A stretch of 64,000 nucleotides of DNA from Rugamonas violacea. GTDB lineage: Bacteria; Pseudomonadota; Gammaproteobacteria; Burkholderiales; Burkholderiaceae_D. Below, in pieces: positions 32,884-40,485 of the stretch. The DNA lies in the NCBI RefSeq assembly GCF_016461825.1, contig NZ_JAEMNU010000123.1:90925-154924 (forward strand). Direction: 5' to 3'. Below the pieces are notes generated by a model. The model was given only the letters and a program-made list of their open reading frames with translations, searched no databases and was not told the DNA's origin. Both the position numbers and the translations under genes were made by a program. How positions within the stretch are numbered: the stretch's first letter is position 1; each line of letters starts with the position of its first letter.

Positions 32884-33207
32884 ATGGTCATGAAAATTCT
32901 TAAAATTACATGGATTAGTACGGCCCTCTTCATCCTCTATGTAACACTTGAATATTTTTACAAAATACGTGACAACGGTATTTTTGATGTTCTAACGTGG
33001 CTTATGAGTATAATCTCTTTCCCTGCGGGACTCCTGGTTTCATTTGTGCTCTGGGCGTTAGATGAAGGCTTCTCAGTTACCTACAAGATCTCGTATGTTT
33101 CTCTAGTTCTCGTATGGGTAGCATATTTCATGCTAGGTTACCTACAGTGGCATATGTTCATCCCGTATGTGATAAAAAAATTACGAAGACATGGCAAACC
33201 ATGTTGA
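32884..33207 (+). CDS. Orphan immunity-like membrane protein
   Basis: 107 residues from MVMKILKITWIS, with AAGGA 8 bases ahead; the nearby ATG at 32878 is too close to that site. Three hydrophobic segments are seen (TALFILYVTLEYF, IISFPAGLLVSFVLWAL, LVLVWVAYFMLGYLQW) and a basic end (VIKKLRRHGKPC). It starts 12 bases after the stop of the broken toxin tip, the position of a cognate immunity gene, and its QW-then-basic end resembles the first immunity protein. It may persist to protect against toxins from relatives. Confidence 0.55.
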   Translation: MVMKILKITWISTALFILYVTLEYFYKIRDNGIFDVLTWLMSIISFPAGLLVSFVLWALDEGFSVTYKISYVSLVLVWVAYFMLGYLQWHMFIPYVIKKLRRHGKPC

Positions 33208-33505
33208 CGATTTATTACAGTGATTCAGCTTTCGAGAAGTTGGCGCTCCAGGCTGTTCAATCGAAAGAGGAATTTTCGATAAGGGATTGCCGAAGACCCG
33301 GAAGGTCTACTGGCCGAGTGGCGAAAAGTATTTCGACGAATAAGCTATTTGATTTGGGAAAATCGGGGACGTAGCACGGTTCCCGCATGCGGCCACGGCC
33401 GACAAAAAAGCCAACCCGCTGGGCGTCCCGACGAGGAGGCTAATGGTTTGTTCAGCCCCCTTCGCTTGCGGGGCTCGGCTAACATTGAGCCGCCAGGGCG
33501 ACAAT
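33208..33505. other. Right edge of the Rhs island, no confident gene
   Basis: One open frame at 33224-33343 reads FSFREVGAPGCSIERGIF then KVYWPSGEKYFDE and a stop. It has no start codon and may be the end of another lost cassette, but I recognise no family. From about 33365 the composition returns to GC-rich sequence leading to the phoR stop. Confidence 0.45.
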
Positions 33506-34819
33506 CTAATTCAGCAGCAACTCGGGTTGGCGCGGCGCGATGGCCGCCTTCGGCATGCAGACGATGAAGCTGCTGCCCTTGCCGGCCTCCGACTTGATCT
33601 GCAAGGTGCCGCCGTGGCGCAGCAGCACGTGCTTGACGATCGCCAGGCCCAGGCCGGTGCCCTGGGTCTCGCGCGAACGGCTCTTGTCGACCCGGTAGAA
33701 ACGCTCGGTCAGCCGCGAGATGTGCTCGGGACTGATGCCGATGCCGGTGTCGACCACGCTGAACCTGGCCCCGGCCGGCCCCTCTTTCCACTCGAGGTGG
33801 ATGGTGCCGCCGGCCGGCGTGTAGCGCACCGCGTTCGAGGCCAGGTTGCCGAAGGCGCTGTACAGCTCGTCGTAACTGCCCAGGATGTCGGGGCCGTCGA
33901 CGTCCATGCCGATCTCGTGCTTGCCGGCCGACAGGGCGCGGGCGTCGCGCTGGATCTGGCCCATCAGCTTGAGCACGTCGACCCGTTCGGGCCGCATCGG
34001 ATAATCGACCGACTCCAGCCGCGACAGGGTCAGCATGTCCTCGATCAGGTGCTGCATGCGGTGGCCCTGCTCCGTCATCAACTTCAGGTGGGCCATGCGG
34101 GTGGCCTGGTCGAGCTGCTCGGAGGCGGCGATCTCGAGGAAGCCGACGATCACCGTCAACGGCGTGCGCAGCTCGTGCGAGGCGTTGGCGATGAAGTCGC
34201 GGCGCATCATCTCGGTGCGCTCGGTCTCGGTGGCGTCGTGGGTCACCAGGATCTGCCGCCGGTTCTCGAAGGGAATGATGTGGACGATCAGCTTGCGCTC
34301 GCGGAAGCTCAAGGTCAGCGGCTGCTCGTAGCGGCCGAGGATGATGTAGTCCATGAAATCCGGGCTGCGCACCAGGTTGGTCACGCGCATGCCCTTGTCG
34401 CGCTCGTGGGTCAGGCCCAGGTGTTGCTCGGCGGCCGGATTGCACCATTCGAGGAACAGCACGTCGTCCATGATGACCACGCCGTCGGGCAGCAGGTGCA
34501 TGGCCTGGCGGAAACGGGCCAGCCACTCGGTCAGCTCGGCCTGGTTCTTCTCGTCGTCGCGGCGCAGGCGGTACAGGCGCGAGAAGATGTTGGTCCAGGC
34601 GCCCCAGCCGTCGGGCAGCTTGGCGCTGTGCGGATGGTCGAGCCAGTCGCTGAGCTGGTACAGATAGCCGAGCTGGACGAACACCAGCAGGGCCATGGCG
34701 ATGCAGGCGACGATCAGCGCCGGCATGGCGCCGAAGAGGAAACCGAGCACGCCCACGCCGGCCAGGATGATGCCCATGCGTAGCGCGGCGGGCACCCAGA
34801 ACAGCAGTTTAGGATTCAT
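33506..34819 (-). CDS. phoR: Phosphate regulon sensor histidine kinase PhoR
   Basis: 437 residues: two N-terminal membrane helices with almost no periplasmic loop (LRMGIILAGVGVLGFLF, ALIVACIAMALLVFVQL), a PAS domain (LLPDGVVIMDDVLFLEWCN), the H-box ASHELRTPLTVIVGFLE with the phosphorylated His, N-box, and ATP-lid GTGLGLAIVKH. With PstSCAB and PhoU it senses phosphate status and phosphorylates PhoB. It follows phoB by 54 bases. Its last 185 bp are duplicated at 26786-26970, so the current 3' end may have come with the Rhs island; the protein itself is complete. Confidence 0.97.
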   Translation of the reverse strand: MNPKLLFWVPAALRMGIILAGVGVLGFLFGAMPALIVACIAMALLVFVQLGYLYQLSDWLDHPHSAKLPDGWGAWTNIFSRLYRLRRDDEKNQAELTEWLARFRQAMHLLPDGVVIMDDVLFLEWCNPAAEQHLGLTHERDKGMRVTNLVRSPDFMDYIILGRYEQPLTLSFRERKLIVHIIPFENRRQILVTHDATETERTEMMRRDFIANASHELRTPLTVIVGFLEIAASEQLDQATRMAHLKLMTEQGHRMQHLIEDMLTLSRLESVDYPMRPERVDVLKLMGQIQRDARALSAGKHEIGMDVDGPDILGSYDELYSAFGNLASNAVRYTPAGGTIHLEWKEGPAGARFSVVDTGIGISPEHISRLTERFYRVDKSRSRETQGTGLGLAIVKHVLLRHGGTLQIKSEAGKGSSFIVCMPKAAIAPRQPELLLN

Positions 34820-34873
34820 AATTGAAAGTGGCGCAAGAATTGTGGCGGTGATGGTCGAAGCAGTGATTGTCGC

Positions 34874-35563
34874 TTATTTTTCCGACAACATGTAGCCGAC
34901 GCTGCGCACGGTCTTGATCAGGTGCTCGGCCTCCTTCAGCGCCTTGCGCAGGCGCAGCACGTGGACGTCGACGGTGCGCTCCTCGATCACCACGTGGTCG
35001 CCCCACACCTTGTCGAGCAACTGGCTGCGCGAGAACACCCGCTCCGGGTGGGCCAGCAGGAACTTCAGCAGCTTGTACTCGGCGTGGCCGATGTCGATCT
35101 TCTGCTGGTCCATCGAGACGGTGCAACTGACCGGATCGAGCATGACGTTGCCGGCGCGCATGGTGGCCTGGGCGTGCTCCGGGCTCTTGCGGCGCAGCAG
35201 CGCCTTGGCGCGGGCCAACAACTCGCGCGGCGAGAACGGCTTGGTGACGTAGTCGTCGGCGCCGCTGTTGAGGCCGGCCAGCTTGTCCTCCTCCATGCTC
35301 TTGGCGGTCAACATGATGACCGGGATGGTGCCGAACTGGCGGTCGGAGCGGATGCGCGCCAGCAGGCGCAGACCGGTCTGGTCGGGCAGCATCCAGTCGA
35401 GCAGGATCAGTTGCGGCGTGCGGGTCTGGATGAACTCCCAGGCCTCGGCCACGCTGGCGACGGCGCAGCAGTTCCAGCCGGCCTCGCGCAGCGAAAAAGT
35501 GACCAGTTCGACGATCGCCGGTTCGTCTTCAACTATTAATACCGTGGTTTTATCAGATGCCAT
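34874..35563 (-). CDS. phoB: Phosphate regulon response regulator PhoB
   Basis: 229 residues. The receiver domain has the acidic pocket (IVEDEP), phospho-acceptor Asp in LILLDWMLPDQTG and Lys in KPFSPRELL. The C-terminal OmpR-type winged helix (LKFLLAHPERVFSRSQLLD, RTVDVHVLRLRKAL) binds Pho boxes. It activates pst and ppk-type genes under phosphate limitation; Pho-box-like repeats occur upstream of both pstS and ppk1 in this window. The start is MASDKTTVLIVEDEP, 5 bases after phoU. Confidence 0.98.
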   Translation of the reverse strand: MASDKTTVLIVEDEPAIVELVTFSLREAGWNCCAVASVAEAWEFIQTRTPQLILLDWMLPDQTGLRLLARIRSDRQFGTIPVIMLTAKSMEEDKLAGLNSGADDYVTKPFSPRELLARAKALLRRKSPEHAQATMRAGNVMLDPVSCTVSMDQQKIDIGHAEYKLLKFLLAHPERVFSRSQLLDKVWGDHVVIEERTVDVHVLRLRKALKEAEHLIKTVRSVGYMLSEK

Positions 35564-35568
35564 AACTC

Positions 35569-36273
35569 TTATTTCGAAAGCTCGTCCGGCAGGAGCGCGG
35601 TCTTGCTGTGGCGGATGTCCTTGCCCTCGACCACATAGATCACGTACTCGGCGATGTTCTTGGCGTGGTCGCCGATGCGCTCGATCGCCTTGGCCACCCA
35701 CAAGGTGTCCAGCGCGGCCGAGATTGTACGCGGATCTTCCATCATGAAGGTGATCAGATTGCGCATGATGGAACGGAACTCGTGGTCGATCACGGCGTCC
35801 TGGGCGATCAACTGCAGCGCCTGGCTGCCGTCGTTGCGGGCGAAGGCGTCGAGGGCGTCGTGCAGCATGTCGCTGGCGCTGTTGGCGATGCCGCGCACCA
35901 TCTCGTAATGGTTGACGGTGACCGTGCCGCGGCCGTGCAGGCTCTTGGCGACGCGGGCGATCTTGGTGGCCTCGTCGCCGATGCGTTCGAGGTCGGTGAT
36001 GACCTTGATCGTCGCCATGATGGTGCGCAGGTCGTTGGCGGCCGGCTGGCGGCGCACGATCAGGTGGCTGCAGGCGTCGTCGAGCGACACTTCGAGCTGG
36101 TTGACGGTGTCGTCCTCGCGCATGACGCGGTCGGCGCGCTCCGGGTTGCCGATGCGGAAGCAGGTCATGGCGTCGAGGAACTGGGTCTCGACGATGCCGC
36201 CCATCAGCAATACCTTGGAGCGGATTGCTTCTAATTCGTTGTCGTACTGCTTGGATGAATGCTCGCCTAACAT
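35569..36273 (-). CDS. phoU: Phosphate transport regulator PhoU
   Basis: 234 residues, all-helical, with the two PhoU three-helix repeats and the metal-binding E/D-x-x-x-D pattern (DLERIGDEATKIARV and AIERIGDHAKNIAEY). PhoU relays the state of the Pst transporter to PhoR and restrains it when phosphate is plentiful. It lies between pstB and phoB, the classic operon order. Confidence 0.97.
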   Translation of the reverse strand: MLGEHSSKQYDNELEAIRSKVLLMGGIVETQFLDAMTCFRIGNPERADRVMREDDTVNQLEVSLDDACSHLIVRRQPAANDLRTIMATIKVITDLERIGDEATKIARVAKSLHGRGTVTVNHYEMVRGIANSASDMLHDALDAFARNDGSQALQLIAQDAVIDHEFRSIMRNLITFMMEDPRTISAALDTLWVAKAIERIGDHAKNIAEYVIYVVEGKDIRHSKTALLPDELSK

Positions 36274-36316
36274 GCTGTCTCTCCGTTTGATGCGTTCTAG
36301 TTTGTTGGGATGGCGA

Positions 36317-37117
36317 TCAGCCGAAACGGCCAGTGATGTAATCCTGGGTTTCCTTGCGCGCCGGATTCATGAAGATCTGGTCGGTCTCGCCGAACTCGAC
36401 CAGCTCGCCCAGGTACATATAGGCGGTGTAGTCGGAGCAACGGGCGGCCTGCTGCATATTGTGGGTGACGATGGCGATGGTGTAGTCCTGCTTGAGCTCG
36501 CTGATCAGCTCTTCCACCTTCGAGGTCGAGATCGGGTCCAGCGCCGAGGTCGGCTCGTCGAGCAGCAGCACGTCCGGCTTGACGGCGACGCCGCGGGCGA
36601 TGCACAGGCGTTGCTGCTGGCCGCCCGACAGGCTCAGGCCGCTCTTGCTCAACTTGTCCTTGACCTCGCCCCACAGCGCGGCCTTCTTCAGCGCCCATTC
36701 GACGCGCTCGTCCATCTCGCCCTTCGACAGGTCCTCGTACAGGCGCACGCCGAAGGCGATGTTGTCGTAGACCGACATCGGGAACGGCGTCGGCTTCTGG
36801 AACACCATGCCGACCTTGGCGCGCAGCATGTTGACGTCCTGGCCGGCGTCGAGGATGTTGCGGCCGCGATACACGATCTGGCCCTCGGCGCGCTGGCCGG
36901 GATACAGGTCGTACATGCGGTTGAGGGTGCGCAGCAGGGTCGACTTGCCGCAGCCGGAGGGGCCGATGAAGGCCGTCACCTGCTTCTCGTGGATGTCCAG
37001 GTTGACGTTGGTCAGGCTCTGGGTTTTGCCGTAGAAGAAGTTCAAACCCGAAATTTCGATGGTCTTGCGCTTGGCGGTCATGGCGGCGGTGTTCTCAGGG
37101 GTCAGTTGCGTATTCAT
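36317..37117 (-). CDS. pstB: Phosphate ABC transporter ATPase PstB
   Basis: 266 residues. Walker [11 protein letters not shown]-loop, ABC signature [13 protein letters not shown], Walker [13 protein letters not shown] and the switch His (VTHNMQQ) are intact. It powers PstSCA phosphate import. The C-terminus reads [16 protein letters not shown] as in E. coli PstB. It follows pstA by 34 bases. Confidence 0.98.
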   Translation of the reverse strand: MNTQLTPENTAAMTAKRKTIEISGLNFFYGKTQSLTNVNLDIHEKQVTAFIGPSGCGKSTLLRTLNRMYDLYPGQRAEGQIVYRGRNILDAGQDVNMLRAKVGMVFQKPTPFPMSVYDNIAFGVRLYEDLSKGEMDERVEWALKKAALWGEVKDKLSKSGLSLSGGQQQRLCIARGVAVKPDVLLLDEPTSALDPISTSKVEELISELKQDYTIAIVTHNMQQAARCSDYTAYMYLGELVEFGETDQIFMNPARKETQDYITGRFG

Positions 37118-37151
37118 TATTGATCGCTTTATCAGAGTCGTTCAGTATCGT

Positions 37152-38051
37152 TCAATTCGGGATTTTTTGGCTGAACAGGGTGCGCGACAGGATGTTCAGC
37201 GCCAGCACGCTAAAGGTCACCAACAGCGCGCCGCCCCAGGCCAGCTCGCGCCAGTTGTCGTAAGGGCTCATGGCGTACTGGTAGATCACCACCGGCAGGT
37301 TGGCCAGCGGCCGGTTCATGTCGGCGCTGAAGAACTGGTTGTTCAAGGCGGTGAACAGCAGCGGCGCGGTCTCGCCGGAGATGCGCGCCAGCGCCAGCAG
37401 CACGCCGGTCACCACGCCGGCCTTGACGGCGCGCAGGCGCACCAGCAGGGCCACCTTCCAGCGCGGCGCGCCGAGGGCGAAGGCGGCTTCGAGCAGGCTG
37501 TTGGGCACCAGGCGCAGCATGTTGTCGGTGGTGCGCACCACCACCGGCACGGCGATCAGGGCCAGCGCCATGGTGCCGGCGTAACCGGAGAAGTGCTTGA
37601 CGTTGGCGACGTAGATGGCATACACGAACAGGCCGATGACGATCGACGGCGCCGACAGCATGATGTCGGTGACGAAGCGGGTCAGGTGGGCGATCTTGTT
37701 CTCCTCGCCGTACTCGGCCAGGTAGATGCCCGACAGGATGCCGATCGGCGTGCTGATCAGGGTGGCCAGGCCGACCAGCATCAGGCTGCCGACGATGGCG
37801 TTGAGCAGACCGCCGCCCTCGCTGCCGGGGGCCGGCGTGGTCTGCGTGAACATCGCCACGCTGAGCGCGCCGAAGCCCTTGAACAACAAGGTGGCCAGGA
37901 TCCACACCAGGAAGATCAGGCCGAGCGACATGGCGGCCACCGACAGCGCGATGCCGACGCGGTGGACGAACAGGCGCTTGCGGTAGACCGGGTTCAACTG
38001 CGGGTTGAACTGGACCGATGCGTCGATGGGGGTGACGTTAGCTTGGCTCAT
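37152..38051 (-). CDS. pstA: Phosphate ABC transporter permease PstA
   Basis: 299 residues starting [15 protein letters not shown]. Six membrane segments, and the ABC-permease EAA loop (ALGAPRWKVALLVRLRAVKAG) that docks on PstB. Its ATG overlaps the pstC stop (TAATG), so the two permease subunits are coupled. Confidence 0.97.
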   Translation of the reverse strand: MSQANVTPIDASVQFNPQLNPVYRKRLFVHRVGIALSVAAMSLGLIFLVWILATLLFKGFGALSVAMFTQTTPAPGSEGGGLLNAIVGSLMLVGLATLISTPIGILSGIYLAEYGEENKIAHLTRFVTDIMLSAPSIVIGLFVYAIYVANVKHFSGYAGTMALALIAVPVVVRTTDNMLRLVPNSLLEAAFALGAPRWKVALLVRLRAVKAGVVTGVLLALARISGETAPLLFTALNNQFFSADMNRPLANLPVVIYQYAMSPYDNWRELAWGGALLVTFSVLALNILSRTLFSQKIPN

Positions 38052-39067
38052 TATTTGACGCCTTCCTTGCGGGACATGCCGGCCAGCATGATCTTGGCGG
38101 CCGACAAAACGATAAAGGTGATGATGAACAGGATCAGCGCCAGCGCGAACAACGAGGAGACGTGCAGGGTCGACTCGGCCTCGGCGAACTCGTTGGCCAG
38201 GGTCGAGGCGATGCTGTTGCCGGCGGCGAACAGCGACCACGACAGCTTGTTGGCGTTGCCGATGACGAAGGTCACCGCCATGGTCTCGCCCAGCGCGCGG
38301 CCGAGGCCCAGCATGACGCCGCCGACCACGCCGGTCTTGGTGTACGGCAGCACGATCTTGCGCACCACTTCCCACTTGGTGCAACCGAGGCCGTAGGCCG
38401 ATTCCTTCAGCACGGCCGGCACGATCTCGAACACGTCGCGCATCACCGAGGAGATGAAGGGGATGATCATCACCGCCAGGATCAGGCCGGCGGTGAGGAT
38501 GCCGATGCCCATGGTCGGGCCGTTGAACAGCTGGCCGACGACGGGCAGGTGGCCGATGGTGTTCTTCAGCAGCGGCTGGACGTAGTCGGCGAACAAGGGC
38601 GCGAAGACGAACAGGCCCCACATGCCGTAGATGATCGACGGCACGCCGGCCAGCAGCTCGACGGCGGTGCCCATCGGGCGGCGCAACCAGGTCGGGCAGA
38701 TCTCGGTGAGGAACAGGGCGATGCCGAAGCTGACCGGGAAGGCGATCAGCAAGGCGATGCCGGAGGTGGCCAGGGTGCCGACGATGGCGATCAGGGCGCC
38801 ATACTTGTCGTTGACCGGGTCCCATTCGACGGTGGTGATGAAGGCCGGGCCGAACTCGTGGAAGGCGGGCCAGGCGCCCTTGACCAGCAGCGCGATGATG
38901 CCGATCAGCACCAGCAGCACCGACAGCGCGAAGCTCATCGTCACCTTGTGGAAGATGAAGTCCTGGATCCGCTGCTTGCGCATGGTGTTGTGCATGACGG
39001 CGTGGTCGGCTTCGCTCATGGTGGACTCGGACAGGGAAAACGGCGGGGAAGTGATGTCTGCGCTCAT
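38051..39067 (-). CDS. pstC: Phosphate ABC transporter permease PstC
   Basis: 338 residues with six or more membrane helices and the EAA loop ([19 protein letters not shown]). It has a longer cytoplasmic N-terminus than E. coli PstC (about 40 residues before the first helix). It partners PstA and lies after pstS, separated by two strong hairpins. Confidence 0.97.
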   Translation of the reverse strand: MSADITSPPFSLSESTMSEADHAVMHNTMRKQRIQDFIFHKVTMSFALSVLLVLIGIIALLVKGAWPAFHEFGPAFITTVEWDPVNDKYGALIAIVGTLATSGIALLIAFPVSFGIALFLTEICPTWLRRPMGTAVELLAGVPSIIYGMWGLFVFAPLFADYVQPLLKNTIGHLPVVGQLFNGPTMGIGILTAGLILAVMIIPFISSVMRDVFEIVPAVLKESAYGLGCTKWEVVRKIVLPYTKTGVVGGVMLGLGRALGETMAVTFVIGNANKLSWSLFAAGNSIASTLANEFAEAESTLHVSSLFALALILFIITFIVLSAAKIMLAGMSRKEGVK

Positions 39068-39092
39068 ATTATGTTGTCTCTTGGATGTCAGC

Positions 39093-39160
39093 TAGCCTGC
39101 TCCTCCCGGACGAGAAGAGCAGGCTAACCCCCTCGGCCGGCCCGGGGCCGGCCGAAGGGG
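39093..39160 (-). promoter_or_regulatory. Two hairpins between pstS and pstC
   Basis: First hairpin TAGCCTGCTC / GAGCAGGCTA (39093-39126). The second is an almost perfect palindrome of CCCCTCGGCCGGCC and GGCCGGCCGAAGGGG (39128-39160). Neither is followed by a strong U run. Such structures after pstS usually stabilise its mRNA or let only part of transcription continue, so binding protein is made in excess of the permease. Confidence 0.75.
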
Positions 39161-39169
39161 AAATCCGGA

Positions 39170-40213
39170 TTAGTAGATGGCCTTGCCCGAAGCGTCTTTC
39201 AGGTTGGCTTTCCAGGAGTCCTGCACCAGCTTGACGACGGTGGCCGGCAGCGGCACGTAGTCCAGTTCGACGGCGGAGGCGCCACCGTTTTTGAAGGCCC
39301 AGTCGAAGAACTTCAGCACTTCCTTGCCTTTGGCGGCGTCGGCCTGGGCTTTGTGCATCAGGATGAAGGACACGCCGGTGATCGGCCAGGAGTTCTTGCC
39401 GGCCTGGTCGGTCAGCACCACGCCGAAGCCCGGGGTCTTGGTCCACTCGGCGCTGGCGGCGGCGGCCTTGAAGAAGTCGTCGTCAGGTTGCAGGAAGTTG
39501 CCGTCCTTGTTTTTCAGCTGGGTGTGTTGCATTTTGTTTTTCTTGGCGAAGGCCCACTCGACGTAGCCGATCGAACCCTTGATGCGCTGCACGTTGGCGG
39601 CGACGCCTTCGTTGCCCTTGCCGCCCACGCCCACCGCCCACTTGACGGCGGAACCGGCGCCGATCTTGGTTTTGAAGTCGGGGCTGGTTTTCGACAGGTA
39701 GTCGGTGAACAGGAAGGAGGTGCCCGAACCGTCGGCGCGGTGCACCACGGTGATTTCGGCGGCCGGCAGCTTGACGCCGGCGTTCAGCGCGGCGATCTCG
39801 GGCGCGTTCCACTGGGTGATCTTGCCCAGGTAGATGTCGGCGATGACCGGGCCGGTCAGTTTCAGCTGGCCCGGGGTGATGCCGTCCAGGTTGACCACGG
39901 TGACCACGCCGCCCATGATGGCGGGGAACTGCATCAGGCCCTCGGCGTCCAGCTCTTCCGCTTTGAGCGGCATGTCGGAGGCGCCGAAGTCGACGGTTTT
40001 GGCTTTGATTTGTTTGATGCCGGCGCCGGAGCCAACGGACTGATAGTTCAGGCCGTTGCCGGTTGCGGCTTTATACGACTCCGCCCATTTGGCGTAGATC
40101 GGGTATGGGAAGGTAGCGCCAGCGCCGGTCATGTCGGCTGCGGTGGCGGACGAGAATGCCATCACGGCGGCTGCGCCAACTACCAGGGAAGAGAACAACT
40201 GTTTCATACGCAT
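39170..40213 (-). CDS. pstS: Phosphate ABC transporter substrate-binding protein PstS
   Basis: 347 residues with a signal peptide (cleavage after SSATAA). Phosphate-binding loops are present: TGAGATFPYPIYAKWAE, SVGSGAGIKQI, DFGASDMPL and ADGSGTSFLFTDYLS. It captures phosphate in the periplasm for PstCAB. AAGGA is 6 bases ahead of the first ATG. A Pho-box-like repeat lies about 60 bases upstream. Confidence 0.98.
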   Translation of the reverse strand: MRMKQLFSSLVVGAAAVMAFSSATAADMTGAGATFPYPIYAKWAESYKAATGNGLNYQSVGSGAGIKQIKAKTVDFGASDMPLKAEELDAEGLMQFPAIMGGVVTVVNLDGITPGQLKLTGPVIADIYLGKITQWNAPEIAALNAGVKLPAAEITVVHRADGSGTSFLFTDYLSKTSPDFKTKIGAGSAVKWAVGVGGKGNEGVAANVQRIKGSIGYVEWAFAKKNKMQHTQLKNKDGNFLQPDDDFFKAAAASAEWTKTPGFGVVLTDQAGKNSWPITGVSFILMHKAQADAAKGKEVLKFFDWAFKNGGASAVELDYVPLPATVVKLVQDSWKANLKDASGKAIY

Positions 40214-40270
40214 ATCAAGTCCTTTTGATTTGATTATCCGGGGTTGGGATGCTGCGCAGTCTACCGGCCA

Positions 40271-40290
40271 AATATGACAGGTTTATGACA
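40271..40290 (-). promoter_or_regulatory. Pho-box-like direct repeat upstream of pstS
   Basis: On the minus strand TGTCATAAACC is followed exactly 11 bases later by TGTCATATTTG, the two-half-site pattern bound by phosphorylated PhoB. It faces pstS. Confidence 0.85.
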
Positions 40291-40383
40291 TCGTCGAGAT
40301 TTGTCGAAAACAGCGTTTTAGCCCGTTTCCCATTCTACGCTTGTCATAATTGCCCCCTCGTTTCGGGCATTTATGACAGACTA

Positions 40384-40402
40384 TGTCACGAACTTGTCAT
40401 AT
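40384..40402 (+). promoter_or_regulatory. Pho-box-like direct repeat upstream of ppk1
   Basis: TGTCACGAACT then TGTCATATTTG with 11-base spacing, facing ppk1. Further single TGTCAT/ATGACA half-sites at 40342 and 40373 fill the space between the two boxes, so PhoB may control both divergent operons from one region. Confidence 0.75.
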
Positions 40403-40485
40403 TTGACATCTACACTACGACACTATCAATATGTCTTGTGTATTCAGGCTAGAATTAGCTATCCGTTAAAGTGATTAAATACACC

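Noticed and set aside
26971-33505. Prophage or ICE
   Set aside because: No integrase, capsid, conjugation or replication gene is present; only Rhs genes and an IS remnant.
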